A stretch of 64,000 nt of DNA from Stutzerimonas frequens (GCF_024448335.1 NZ_JAMOHM010000015.1:1-64000), one strand, 5' to 3'; numbered from the stretch's first letter, positions 49,959 through 58,753 are shown. A program made the numbers and translations. The notes: generated by a model from the sequence alone, not told the origin.

Positions 49959-51404
49959 ATGATCCCGGTTATTCTTTCAGGTGGCAGCGGTTCCCGACTG
50001 TGGCCCCTTTCCCGCAAGTCGTTCCCCAAGCAGTTCCTGGCCCTGACCGGTGAACAGACATTGTTTCAGCAGACCGTCGAGCGCCTGGCTTTCGACGGCA
50101 TGCAGCAGCCTCTGCTGGTGTGCAACAAGGACCATCGCTTCATCGTCAAGGAGCAGCTGGCGGCGCGCAAACTGGGCGTCCAGGGCCTTCTGCTCGAGCC
50201 CTTCGGCCGCAACACGGCGCCGGCCATCGGCATCGCCGCGATGAAGCTGATCGAAGAGGGCCGCGACGAGCTGCTGCTGGTCCTGCCGGCCGATCATGTG
50301 ATCGAAGACCAGAAGGCTTTCCAGCGCTCCCTGGCACTGGCGACCAACGCCGCCGAGAACGGTGAGATGGTGCTCTTCGGCGTCCCACCGACCCGTCCCG
50401 AAACGGGCTATGGCTACATCCGTGGCAGCCAGGACGCCAATGCGGGCCTGCCAGAAGGCATCAAGCGCGTCGCCCAGTTCGTCGAGAAGCCCGATGAGGC
50501 ACGTGCCCAGAGCTATCTGGAATCTGGCGACTACTACTGGAACAGCGGCATGTTCCTGTTTCGTGCCAGCGTCTTCCTGGATGAATTGAAAAAGCACGAC
50601 CCGGACATTTACGACACCTGCTGGGCAGCGCTCGAGCGCAGCGTGAAGAATGGCGATGAAGTGCTGATCGACCCAGCGACCTTCGCCTGCTGCCCGGACA
50701 ACTCCATTGACTATGCCGTGATGGAAAAGACGCAACTGGCCTGCGTGGTGCCGATGTCTGCGGGCTGGAGCGATGTCGGCTCCTGGTCCTCGATCTGGGA
50801 CGTGCATGAAAAGGACGAGAACGGCAATGTGCTCAAAGGCGATGTGATCGCCGAAGACACACGCAATTGCCTGGTTCACGGCAACGGCAAACTGGTCACC
50901 GTGCTGGGTCTGGAAGATGTCGTCGTGGTGGAAACCAAGGACGCCATGATGGTCGCTCACAAGGACAAGGTGCAGGACGTCAAGAAACTGGTGAGCAAGC
51001 TCGATGCCCAGGACCGCAGCGAAACCAAGAATCACTGTGCCGTCTACCGGCCGTGGGGCTGGTACGACTCGGTGGATATGGGCGGTCGCTTCCAAGTCAA
51101 GCGTATCTGCGTTAATCCCGGCGCCAGCTTGTCACTGCAGATGCATCACCACCGGGCAGAGCACTGGATCGTGGTTTCCGGTACAGCGCAGGTTACATGT
51201 AACGAGAAGACCTTCCTGCTCACCGAAAACCAGTCGACTTATATTCCGATCACCTCGGTACATCGCCTGGCCAACCCTGGCAAGATTCCGCTGGAGATCA
51301 TCGAAGTCCAGTCCGGCAGCTATCTGGGTGAAGACGACATCGAGCGTTTCGATGATGTTTATGGCCGCGCGGAGCAGAGCAACGAAGCCAAAGTGGCCCG
51401 TTGA
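49959..51404 (+). CDS. algA: Mannose-1-phosphate guanylyltransferase / mannose-6-phosphate isomerase
   Basis: This 481-aa bifunctional enzyme supplies GDP-mannose for exopolysaccharide or LPS sugars. The N-terminal nucleotidyltransferase domain has LSGGSGSRLWPLSRKSFPKQ and FVEKPDEARA. The C-terminal type-II isomerase cupin has RPWGWYDSVDMG and HHHRAEHWIVVSGTA with metal-binding His. AGGAG precedes the ATG. None of the alginate, psl or LPS cluster genes is adjacent, so the gene name reflects the enzyme type rather than a proven alginate role. Confidence 0.92.
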   Translation: MIPVILSGGSGSRLWPLSRKSFPKQFLALTGEQTLFQQTVERLAFDGMQQPLLVCNKDHRFIVKEQLAARKLGVQGLLLEPFGRNTAPAIGIAAMKLIEEGRDELLLVLPADHVIEDQKAFQRSLALATNAAENGEMVLFGVPPTRPETGYGYIRGSQDANAGLPEGIKRVAQFVEKPDEARAQSYLESGDYYWNSGMFLFRASVFLDELKKHDPDIYDTCWAALERSVKNGDEVLIDPATFACCPDNSIDYAVMEKTQLACVVPMSAGWSDVGSWSSIWDVHEKDENGNVLKGDVIAEDTRNCLVHGNGKLVTVLGLEDVVVVETKDAMMVAHKDKVQDVKKLVSKLDAQDRSETKNHCAVYRPWGWYDSVDMGGRFQVKRICVNPGASLSLQMHHHRAEHWIVVSGTAQVTCNEKTFLLTENQSTYIPITSVHRLANPGKIPLEIIEVQSGSYLGEDDIERFDDVYGRAEQSNEAKVAR

Positions 51405-51421
51405 TCACTTCAACCGATAGT

Positions 51422-51450
51422 GAAAAGCCCGCGCACATCGCGGGCTTTTC
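51422..51450 (+). terminator. Intrinsic terminator of algA
   Basis: GAAAAGCCCGCG, loop CACAT, CGCGGGCTTTTC: a perfect 12-bp stem followed by TTTTTCC, 17 bp past the stop. Confidence 0.95.
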
Positions 51451-51724
51451 TTTTTCCATGCCCCTGGTCCGCCTTGCTCGAAAGCAGGCATACTTTCACT
51501 CGCTTGGCGCGGATGCAGATTTCCGTACGCACAGCGATGTGCGTTCACGCCTATTTTTTTGAACTACGCCTCGCTTCTCCGGCTTGCGCCCAGTTTGCGC
51601 AAACCTTTTCAATTGAATCACGTCATAACAATTACGGTTACCGGGAAAACTCCGGCAAACTTCAGTTACAACTAGGCGATTCCAGGCAACTTACAAGCAA
51701 TCGTTTCAATACAGGATCTCTTAC
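51451..51724. other. Intergenic region before the 73-aa hypothetical gene
   Basis: After the algA terminator the sequence becomes clearly more A/T-rich towards 51724 (for example TATTTTTTTGAACTA near 51553 and CATAACAATTACGGTTACC near 51625). This fits a promoter region for the small downstream gene, possibly one bound by MvaT. I find no coding sequence. Confidence 0.5.
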
Positions 51725-51946
51725 GTGACGAAAGACGAACTGCGCGCCGAACTCGAACGCCAGGCACAGCGTTTTACGAAAGTCTACGGAGGCGAGATTA
51801 CGACCTATGCCGCCGAGCGCGAACCTGAGCGTAAACCCTGGCGGAAAAAGCCTTCGCTTAGAGATCAGGTGTTTCAACAGGAACTCGAGAAGCTCGAACA
51901 GGAAAAACGCGCCGAGTTCGAGAGTTCGGCTGCACCACAAGCCTGA
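51725..51946 (+). CDS. Small charged hypothetical protein
   Basis: This 73-aa protein starts at GTG 51725. It has no signal peptide or membrane segment. It is very rich in Glu, Arg, Lys and Gln, with two probable helices (KDELRAELERQAQRF and LRDQVFQQELEKLEQEKRAEF) around a central basic KPWRKKP. It could be a small coiled-coil or nucleic acid-associated protein. I do not recognise a family. It has its own A/T-rich upstream region and converges on the HerA-like gene. The codon pattern looks coding. Confidence 0.65.
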   Translation: MTKDELRAELERQAQRFTKVYGGEITTYAAEREPERKPWRKKPSLRDQVFQQELEKLEQEKRAEFESSAAPQA

Positions 51947-52025
51947 ACGCTAACCAAACGACAGTCGAAGCACCGCGCACCGCAATAAGGATGCTGCACC
52001 GATAGCTCAGCAGTAATTCTTTAAT

Positions 52026-53492
52026 TCAGCGCTTACCGCCCAGTAGCGAGCCCAGCAGCCCCCTGGCCAGTTGTCGGCCCAGTTGGCCAGCCGCCTGACT
52101 CAGAGCACTTTTCACGACTCGCCCGGCCAGCTCACCCAGATCGATGTCGTCACGCCCCCTGCCCTGCTTCGGCTTTTGCGCCTGCGGCTCGCTGGCCTGC
52201 CTGGCGCGAGCACTCAATATTTCGTATGCGGATATCCGATCGACAGGCTTGTCGTAATGACCTCGCAGGGCAGAGCCGGCGATCAGCGCCGCACGCTCCG
52301 CATCACTCAATGGCCCGATGCGTGATTGCGGGGGCGCGATCGCCACTCGCTGCACCATGGCCGGCATACCCTTTTCCTCCAGCCCACCGACCAGCGCCTC
52401 GCCAATCCCCAACTCCGTCAAGACTTCCAGCGTCTCGAAATCTGGATTGGCGCGAAAACCGTCAGCCACTGAGCGCAACGCCTTCTGCTCTCTGACGGTG
52501 AAAGCGCGGAGCCCATGCTGGATGCGCAGCCCCAGCTGTGCCAGCACCTGATCCGGGAGATCGCTCGGCGATTGCGTGACGAAATACACGCCAACCCCCT
52601 TGGAGCGGATCAGCCGGACCACCTGCACCAGACGTTCCTGCAGTGCCTTCGGCGTATCGCCGAAGAGCAGGTGCGCCTCATCGAAGAACAGCGCAAGCAG
52701 CGGACGGTCGGCGTCACCGCGCTCCGGTAGCTGTTCGAACAGTTCGGCCAGCAGCCAGAGCAGAAAGGTCGCATACACCTTTGGCGCCTCGTGCACCAGC
52801 ACACTGGCATCGAGCAAATGGATGGGGCCACGCCCATCAGCGGCAGGTCGCAGCAGATCCTCAAGCTGCAGCGCGGGCTCGCCGAACAGCGCCTCGGCGC
52901 CCTGCTGCTCCAGCGTCGCCAGACGCCGTAGCAACGCCTGGGAAGATGCTCCAGTGAACAATGCACTGTCTTCGCCGAGCAGCTCGGGTTCTGCCTTGAG
53001 ATGGGCGAGCAGCGCCTTGAGGTCTTTCAAATCCAGCAGCAGCAAGCCTTGCTGATCCGCCACCTTGAACGCCGCATACAGCGCCGACTGCTGACTATCT
53101 GTCAGCTGCAGGAGATTACCGAGCAGCAGCGGGCCCATTTCGCTCAGAGTCGTTCTCAGCGGATGGCCGCTGCGACCATGCACATCCCACAGGGTGACGG
53201 GATAGGCCCGCGGCTGGTGCTGCAGCCACGGCATGCTGGCGATGCGTTCGGCGATCTTGCCCTGCGGCGCGCCTGCAGCACCGAGACCGCAGAGGTCGCC
53301 CTTGATGTCAGCGGCAAAAACCGCAACGCCGGCATCGCTGAATTGCTCGGCCAGGCGCTGCAGGGTTACGGTCTTGCCAGTGCCGGTCGCGCCAGCAATC
53401 AGGCCGTGCCGATTGGCCAGTCGCAGGGACTGAGTGCTGGGCTCGCCGGTCACCTCGGCGCCGAGTACCAACCGATCGTTCGAAGCCATCAT
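52026..53492 (-). CDS. HerA/YjgR-like ATPase (DUF853)
   Basis: This 488-aa protein is of the HerA-FtsK superfamily. It has Walker A GLIAGATGTGKTVTLQRL near residue 30, Walker B LLALFFDEAHLLFGD and the DUF853 motif VYFVTQSPSDLPDQVLAQLG. The C-terminus is Gly/Leu-rich (GQLGRQLARGLLGSLLGG), resembling YjgR. The cellular role is unknown. I chose the ATG at 53492 because AAGGAGAGG lies upstream. It is third in a likely string purU, 57-aa gene, this gene, and lacks a nuclease partner such as NurA nearby. Confidence 0.88.
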   Translation of the reverse strand: MMASNDRLVLGAEVTGEPSTQSLRLANRHGLIAGATGTGKTVTLQRLAEQFSDAGVAVFAADIKGDLCGLGAAGAPQGKIAERIASMPWLQHQPRAYPVTLWDVHGRSGHPLRTTLSEMGPLLLGNLLQLTDSQQSALYAAFKVADQQGLLLLDLKDLKALLAHLKAEPELLGEDSALFTGASSQALLRRLATLEQQGAEALFGEPALQLEDLLRPAADGRGPIHLLDASVLVHEAPKVYATFLLWLLAELFEQLPERGDADRPLLALFFDEAHLLFGDTPKALQERLVQVVRLIRSKGVGVYFVTQSPSDLPDQVLAQLGLRIQHGLRAFTVREQKALRSVADGFRANPDFETLEVLTELGIGEALVGGLEEKGMPAMVQRVAIAPPQSRIGPLSDAERAALIAGSALRGHYDKPVDRISAYEILSARARQASEPQAQKPKQGRGRDDIDLGELAGRVVKSALSQAAGQLGRQLARGLLGSLLGGKR

Positions 53493-53534
53493 CAACCCTC
53501 TCCTTCTCGTTCCCCGCACACTGCCACAGCCGCA

Positions 53535-53708
53535 TCAATGCTCGTCGACGGGCTCCCGATCGGCTTGCAGCTCGGCCCAGAGCGCCTCGGCTTCCGGAAA
53601 GTCGGTGCCCAACTCGGACGACAGCGCCTCGGGATCGTATCGCTGGGTACAGCCACCACCAATGATAGGCGGTGCCTTGGCAGCGGCGCGCTCGAACGGA
53701 TCGGCCAT
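53535..53708 (-). CDS. 57-aa hypothetical protein between purU and the HerA-like gene
   Basis: It begins MADPFERAAAKAPPIIGGGC and continues with an acidic stretch (EALSSELGTDFPEAEALWAEL) ending VDEH. A GGGGATG ribosome-type site precedes the ATG. It starts 12 bp after the purU stop, and the HerA-like gene starts 42 bp further on, so it sits in a probable three-gene operon. One Cys follows a Gly-Gly-Gly turn. No family is recognised. Confidence 0.6.
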   Translation of the reverse strand: MADPFERAAAKAPPIIGGGCTQRYDPEALSSELGTDFPEAEALWAELQADREPVDEH

Positions 53709-53720
53709 CGTCATCCCCTG

Positions 53721-54572
53721 TCAGTTGAATACCAACGTCTTGTTGCTGTGCACCAGCACGCGATCCTCAAGGTGATAGCGCAGGCCGCGCGACAGCACCA
53801 TCTTCTCCACGTCCTTGCCGAGCCGAACCATGTCCTCGATGCTGTCGCGATGACTGACCCGCACCACGTCCTGCTCGATGATCGGGCCGGCGTCCAGCTC
53901 CTCCGTGACATAGTGACAGGTGGCGCCTATCAGTTTCACGCCGCGCAAGGATGCCTGGTGATAAGGCTTCGCACCGACGAAAGACGGCAGGAAGCTGTGA
54001 TGGATATTGATGACCCGCTGGGCGAACTCGTCGCACAGCTCTGCCGGCAGGATCTGCATGTAGCGCGCCAGCACGATGGCGTCGGCACGCTGCTCGCGCA
54101 CCAGTCTGGTCACCTCGGCGAAGGCCTCCTGCTTGTTCATCGGATCGACCGGAACATGGAAATACGGAATACCATGCCACTCGACCATGCTGCGCAGGTC
54201 ATCGTGGTTCGAAATCACGCAGGGAATATCGCAATCGAGTTCGCCGCTGTGCCAGCGATGCAGCAGATCCGCCAGACAATGGGACTCGCGGCTCGCCATT
54301 AGCACGACCCGCTTGCGCTGCTCGGAGTCGGTGATGCGCCACTCCATGGAAAACTCACGGGCAATCGGTGCAAAGGCGTGACGAAATCCGTCCAGGTCGA
54401 AGGGTAGCGAATCCGCGCGGATCTCGTGGCGCATGAAAAACCAGCCACTCTGATGATCGGAGTGATGGTTGGCCTCGGTGATCCAGCCGTTGTAGGTAGC
54501 GAGAAAGTTGCTGACCTTGGCGACAATGCCAACGCCATCTGGACAGGCAATGACCAGCCTGAAAGTGCGCAT
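53721..54572 (-). CDS. purU: Formyltetrahydrofolate deformylase
   Basis: PurU hydrolyses 10-formyl-THF to THF and formate, balancing one-carbon pools and feeding formate to PurT. The 283-aa protein has an N-terminal ACT domain (TFRLVIACPDGVGIVAKVSNF). The formyltransferase domain has DIPCVISNHDD, ARYMQILP and the catalytic set around NIHHSFLPSF and GATCHYVTEELDAGPII. purT is also in this window, so both formate-producing and formate-using steps are present. Confidence 0.96.
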   Translation of the reverse strand: MRTFRLVIACPDGVGIVAKVSNFLATYNGWITEANHHSDHQSGWFFMRHEIRADSLPFDLDGFRHAFAPIAREFSMEWRITDSEQRKRVVLMASRESHCLADLLHRWHSGELDCDIPCVISNHDDLRSMVEWHGIPYFHVPVDPMNKQEAFAEVTRLVREQRADAIVLARYMQILPAELCDEFAQRVINIHHSFLPSFVGAKPYHQASLRGVKLIGATCHYVTEELDAGPIIEQDVVRVSHRDSIEDMVRLGKDVEKMVLSRGLRYHLEDRVLVHSNKTLVFN

Positions 54573-54911
54573 TAACGGTTACTCCGGCTCAAAGGAAACG
54601 CGGCATTCTAGCCCAGCTGACAAAAGCACAGCCATCGCATTAACGGCAACGTTTCCGTCAACTAGCAGCATCGAGCGCGGAGGTGCATCGCCCGGAAGAT
54701 TGGCAACCGGCAGTACCCCGCCTGAAAACACCAAGAAAGTTGTCCATTTAAACAGGCATACATTCATTAACCCGTTGTTTCGACGCATGTCCGTACGTGA
54801 AATATCCCTTCAAATAGTAATCCCGCTTTTTTAACCGGCTATATTTACTTGCGCATACGGCAGGACTATGATTGCCAACACTTGCGTTCAAGCCTATCTC
54901 AAGGAAGCCAC
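54573..54911. other. A/T-rich regulatory region upstream of mvaT
   Basis: From about 54700 to 54880 the sequence is much more A/T-rich than the rest of the window (for example TTGTCCATTTAAACAGGCATACATTCATTAA and CTTTTTTAACCGGCTATATTTACTT). MvaT proteins prefer such DNA, so this is a candidate for MvaT autoregulation. It also contains the purU promoter on the other strand. No gene is seen. Confidence 0.6.
54844..54872 (+). promoter_or_regulatory. Sigma-70 type promoter of mvaT
   Basis: TTTACT at 54844-54849, 17-bp spacer, TATGAT at 54867-54872. Transcription would start near 54879, about 33 nt before the mvaT ATG. Confidence 0.6.
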
Positions 54912-55292
54912 ATGTCACTGATCAACGAGTATCGCGCCACTGAAGAGGCCATCAAGGAACTTCAGGAGCGACTGAAGTCCCTTTCCGAAGATGACAAGCT
55001 GAAAAAGGAACTGGAGTTCGAGGGTAAGCTGCGCGAACTCATGGGCGAATATCAGAAGTCGCTGCGAGACATCATCGCCCTGCTCGATCCGGATGCCTCG
55101 CGCAGCAGCAAGAGTCCGCGCGCTGCAAAGACGCCTACCACCAGCAAGCGCGCTCGCCGCGTGAAGCAGTACAAGAATCCGCATAGCGGCGAAGTAATTG
55201 AAACGAAAGGCGGCAACCACAAGACGCTGAAAGAATGGAAAGCCCAGTGGGGTTCCGACACCGTTGAAAGCTGGGCCACTCTTCTGGGCTAA
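54912..55292 (+). CDS. mvaT: H-NS-like xenogeneic silencer MvaT
   Basis: This 126-aa nucleoid protein silences A/T-rich DNA in pseudomonads. The N-terminal coiled-coil dimerisation region is SLINEYRATEEAIKELQERL, followed by a basic linker (SPRAAKTPTTSKRARRVK). The C-terminal DNA-binding domain is YKNPHSGEVIETKGGNHKTL and KEWKAQWG. The start at 54912 is the family start; the frame extends 21 codons upstream through the promoter. The order purU-mvaT-sbcB matches P. aeruginosa as I recall it. Confidence 0.95.
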   Translation: MSLINEYRATEEAIKELQERLKSLSEDDKLKKELEFEGKLRELMGEYQKSLRDIIALLDPDASRSSKSPRAAKTPTTSKRARRVKQYKNPHSGEVIETKGGNHKTLKEWKAQWGSDTVESWATLLG

Positions 55293-55309
55293 GCAATAAC
55301 GGTTAATAG

Positions 55310-55352
55310 AAACGCCGTTTCTCGATGCGCTTATCGAGGAACGGCGTTTTTC
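55310..55352. terminator. Bidirectional terminator between mvaT and sbcB
   Basis: AAACGCCGTT...AACGGCGTTT arms enclose a second stem (CTCGAT/ATCGAG) with loop GCGCTT. A T run follows on the plus strand and T-rich sequence on the minus strand. It serves two convergent genes. Confidence 0.85.
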
Positions 55353-55411
55353 ATTTCAGGCCTTGCCAGTACAGCGTTGCAGCAGGACAGTCGGAACGAC
55401 ATCTGACGACG

Positions 55412-56848
55412 TCAGAGGCGCAATCCATAACGCTCGCCCAGCCCTCGGCCATACTCGAGCCATTGTTGCAGCAGTTGTTGCTGCGCCACGGTGATAGTGG
55501 GCATCAGCCGCGCAATTTCAGTTTCAAACTGCGCCAGGGTATTCGGCCCGCCATGTGCCGCATCGCTCAGTCGCTGCTGACAGAACGACCTCCACTGCGA
55601 TTGCTCCTGCACGGATAACCCTTCGGGAAAGTTGCGTGCGCGATAGCGAAACAGCAACGCCTCCAACCGCACATCTTCGAAGCGGCACGGGTGCCTGGCC
55701 AATTCGGCTGGCCTGAGCCCACGTATCTGCTCGCACAGGCGCCGGTCTCGCTCGCCGAGAAAGCCGTCATACAGCTGCTGCTCGGGATCGTCGCTGCCAC
55801 CAAAGCCTTCCTCGGCATAGATCTCGGCCAGCTTATCGACCCAGACGTGCCGTCGCTCGCGCAACAGCGCCGCCCGCTCATGACACAGCGACAGATTCAG
55901 AGCCAGACGCCGGACATCGTCGTCGCGCAGCACCTTGAGCGGCGCCAGCACCGGACACTTGTTGATGTGCACCAGTTTCAACGGCACCGGCAGCTCACCC
56001 TCGCCGAGCTGCTCGCGACGCGTATAGAGGCGCTGCCGCAACGTCTGTGCACTTTCCTGCCAGAGCGGCTCCACTTCGGCCTGCAGATCGCAGACGATCA
56101 GCGCATTGCGATTGCGCGGATGCCAGGCCAACGGCAGAACTATCGACAGGAAGTGGCGGCCTGCGGCGAAGCGCCCCGAGACATGCACAAGCGGCTCGAG
56201 CAGGGTGATCTGATCCAGCACTGCCTGTTTGCGGCGCAAATTGAAAAGGTACTCATACAGACGTGGCTGGCGCTGGCGAATGAGCCTGGCCAGCGCGATG
56301 GTGGCGCGCACATCGGACAGCGCGTCATGGGCGTTCAGATGCTCCAGCCCGTTGGCAGCGCTCAAGCGTTCGAGCTTGAGCGTCACTCGCCCGTCTTCCT
56401 CCGGCCACACCAACCCTTCGGGACGTAGCGCATAAGCCGTGCGCACCAGATCGATCAGGTCCCAGCGGCTGTTGCCGCCCTGCCATTCACGCGCGTAAGG
56501 ATCATAGAAGTTTCGATAGAGGCTGTAGCGTGTAACCTCGTCATCGAAGCGCAGGCTGTTGTAGCCAGCGACACAGGTACCCGGGGTAGCCAGCTCCTCA
56601 TGCAGACGGCGAACGAACTCCGCTTCGCTTAGCCCTTGCTGCTGCAGTGTTGCCGGCGTGATCCCGGTAACCAGGCACGCCGCCGGATGGGGCAGGATGT
56701 CGTCACTGAGACGGCAATAAAGATTCAGCGGCTCGCCAACTTCCTCGAGCGCTTCGTTGGTGCGAATACCCGCCACCTGCATCGGTCGGTCGCGGCTGGG
56801 CGATATCCCTGTGGTTTCGAAGTCGTACCAGAAAATGCTTGGAGTCAC
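55412..56848 (-). CDS. sbcB: Exodeoxyribonuclease I
   Basis: This 3'-5' single-strand DNA exonuclease acts in recombination and mismatch repair. The 478-aa protein has the DEDD-type motif WYDFETTGISPSRDRP near residue 8, CVAGYNSLRFDDEVTRYSLYRNF, and LNAHDALSDVRATIALARL with the catalytic His/Asp. SH3-like and C-terminal ExoI domains follow. Length matches the E. coli enzyme. It is divergent from the RDD gene across a region with a 20-bp perfect palindrome. Confidence 0.96.
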   Translation of the reverse strand: MTPSIFWYDFETTGISPSRDRPMQVAGIRTNEALEEVGEPLNLYCRLSDDILPHPAACLVTGITPATLQQQGLSEAEFVRRLHEELATPGTCVAGYNSLRFDDEVTRYSLYRNFYDPYAREWQGGNSRWDLIDLVRTAYALRPEGLVWPEEDGRVTLKLERLSAANGLEHLNAHDALSDVRATIALARLIRQRQPRLYEYLFNLRRKQAVLDQITLLEPLVHVSGRFAAGRHFLSIVLPLAWHPRNRNALIVCDLQAEVEPLWQESAQTLRQRLYTRREQLGEGELPVPLKLVHINKCPVLAPLKVLRDDDVRRLALNLSLCHERAALLRERRHVWVDKLAEIYAEEGFGGSDDPEQQLYDGFLGERDRRLCEQIRGLRPAELARHPCRFEDVRLEALLFRYRARNFPEGLSVQEQSQWRSFCQQRLSDAAHGGPNTLAQFETEIARLMPTITVAQQQLLQQWLEYGRGLGERYGLRL

Positions 56849-56903
56849 GGGAGGGTCCTTCTCGATCGGCGCGCAGCAGTCTAACAGCCCTCACGCCTGC
56901 AAC

Positions 56904-56923
56904 GCGCCAGCGGCCGCTGGCGC
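56904..56923. promoter_or_regulatory. 20-bp perfect palindrome in the sbcB-RDD divergent region
   Basis: GCGCCAGCGGCCGCTGGCGC reads the same on both strands. It lies 56 bp before sbcB and 143 bp before the RDD gene, so it could be an operator for either, or a hairpin in the sbcB leader. No known regulator site is recognised. Confidence 0.6.
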
Positions 56924-57065
56924 AGCGACGACAACTCTGCGAACGACATCCGACATCGACACAGGCATTTGGCCATAATCGCGCCTCACGCACCGTCTCG
57001 TAGATTGCCGCCGGCACGCTTGGCGCATAGCATCGCCCTAGCCTGCACCTGGACGACCTTATCTC

Positions 57066-57773
57066 TTGCTCCCGACTCTCGCTCGATCACCGCTGCTGGA
57101 CAATCGCCTGCGCGTGGAAACGCCAGAAGGCGTTGACCTGCTGTTGCGGCCTGCCGGTCTCGTTCCTCGCGCGCTGGCGTTCGCCGTGGATCTGGCGATT
57201 CGCGGCGCGATACTGCTCGCGCTGTTTATCAGCCTGGGCCTGCTGGGCAAGTTCGGGATGGGGCTCGGCGCGCTGCTGCTATTTCTGGTGCAGTGGTGGT
57301 ACATGGTGCTCTTCGAGGTGCTGAACCAGGGGCGCACACCCGGCAAGCACTCGCTGGGCCTGCGCGTCGTGCACGACGACGGCACGCCGGTGGGCTGGGC
57401 CTCTTCGCTGACGCGCAATCTGTTGCGTTTCGTCGACCTGCTGCCGTTCGGCTATTTCCTCGGCGCTCTCAGCTGCCTCGGACATCCGGCATTCAAGCGC
57501 CTTGGTGATATCGCAGCCGGTACGTTGGTCGTCTATCAGGAAAAGCCTGCCGAACGTCCTGCGCTTGCGCCGGCCGAACCGGTGGCGCCACCGGTCGGCC
57601 TCAGCCTTGACGAGCAACGTGCACTCATTTCCTTCGCCGAGCGCCAGGCCAGCCTGTCCCCGGACCGTCGCCGCGAACTCGCCGCGATCCTCGCCGAGCC
57701 GCTCGCAACGACACCTGAGGACGCCGAGCGAACTATCCACGGAATTGCCCGCGCGCTGACGGGGGCAACGTGA
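57066..57773 (+). CDS. RDD-family membrane protein
   Basis: About 235 aa. The RDD domain begins near residue 20 (RLRVETPEGVDLLLRPAGLVPRALAFAVDL), with hydrophobic segments FAVDLAIRGAILLALFI and FGMGLGALLLFLVQWWYMV. The family stretch NQGRTPGKHSLGLRVVHDDG follows. A cytoplasmic, charged tail is about 90 residues long. Start is uncertain: a TTG at 57066 opens the frame, but a GTG or CTG slightly further in is possible. It is first of six overlapping or closely spaced genes ending in a DUF58 gene. RDD proteins are membrane proteins of mostly unknown transport role. Confidence 0.85.
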   Translation: MLPTLARSPLLDNRLRVETPEGVDLLLRPAGLVPRALAFAVDLAIRGAILLALFISLGLLGKFGMGLGALLLFLVQWWYMVLFEVLNQGRTPGKHSLGLRVVHDDGTPVGWASSLTRNLLRFVDLLPFGYFLGALSCLGHPAFKRLGDIAAGTLVVYQEKPAERPALAPAEPVAPPVGLSLDEQRALISFAERQASLSPDRRRELAAILAEPLATTPEDAERTIHGIARALTGAT

Positions 57774-58753
57774 AACAGGCCGAATTCGAACGTCAGCATC
57801 AGCAGCTTTGGCTGGCATTGACCACGCAGTTCGATCTGCTCGAACGGGGCCGGCCGCTGGACGAGCCTTCGCTGGACGCGTTCCCTTCCGCCTACCGTCA
57901 GCTTTGCCAGCATCTGGCGTTGGCCGAATCGCGTGGCTACAGCGGCCAGCTGATCGATCAGCTGCATCAGCTGGCCCTGCGTGGTCACCAGCAGCTCTAC
58001 CGGCACCACAGTACCCTGCTTGGCCGGCTGCTGGGCTTCATCACTGGCGGCTTCGCCCGGTCGGTCCGCGAACAATGGCGTTACCTGCTGGCGGCCAGCC
58101 TGCTGTTCTACGGCAGCCTGCTCGGCATGGCTGCACTGGTCTACGCCTTCCCTGATCTGGTGTACAGCATCCTGCCACCCGACCAGGTCGCGCAGATGGA
58201 GCAGATGTACGATCCGGACGCCAGCCGCTTGGGGCGCTTTGCCGAACGAGGTGCCGGCGACGATTGGCTGATGTTCGGCTACTACGTGATGAACAACATC
58301 GGCATCGCCTTCCAGACCTTCGCCAGTGGCCTGCTGTTCGGCCTTGGCACGCTGTTCTTCCTGCTGTTCAACGGCCTGACCATCGGCGCCGTGGCAGGCC
58401 ACCTGAGCGGTATCGGCTATCACCTGCCGTTCTGGTCCTTCGTCATCGGCCACGGTGCATTCGAGCTGACCGCCATTACCCTCGCTGGCGCGGCGGGTCT
58501 GCAACTGGGCGTGGCACTGCTGGCACCGGGTCGAATGACACGCGGCGATGCCCTGCGCCAGTCTGCCCGGCAGGCCATCCGCCTGGTCGGTGGAGCTATC
58601 GTGTTCTTGCTGATCGCTGCCTTCGTCGAGGCGTACTGGTCGTCCATGACGCTGAGTTCACCGACGATCAAGTTCATCGTCGGCGCATTGCTCTGGCTGC
58701 TCGTCGCCGCTTATTTCTCCTTCGCCGGACGCAGCCGTCATGCAGCTGACTGA
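57770..58753 (+). CDS. Stage II sporulation protein M-like membrane protein (DUF95)
   Basis: This 327-aa protein starts at GTG 57770, overlapping the RDD stop. A cytoplasmic N-terminal part (QAEFERQHQQLWLALTTQFD) is followed by several transmembrane helices with the SpoIIM-type FGYYVMNNIGIAFQTFASGL and LFGLGTLFFLLFNGLTIGAVAG. Pseudomonads do not sporulate; SpoIIM relatives in Gram-negatives are of unknown role, usually in this gene context. It overlaps the DUF4129 gene by 14 bp. Confidence 0.88.
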   Translation: MKQAEFERQHQQLWLALTTQFDLLERGRPLDEPSLDAFPSAYRQLCQHLALAESRGYSGQLIDQLHQLALRGHQQLYRHHSTLLGRLLGFITGGFARSVREQWRYLLAASLLFYGSLLGMAALVYAFPDLVYSILPPDQVAQMEQMYDPDASRLGRFAERGAGDDWLMFGYYVMNNIGIAFQTFASGLLFGLGTLFFLLFNGLTIGAVAGHLSGIGYHLPFWSFVIGHGAFELTAITLAGAAGLQLGVALLAPGRMTRGDALRQSARQAIRLVGGAIVFLLIAAFVEAYWSSMTLSSPTIKFIVGALLWLLVAAYFSFAGRSRHAAD

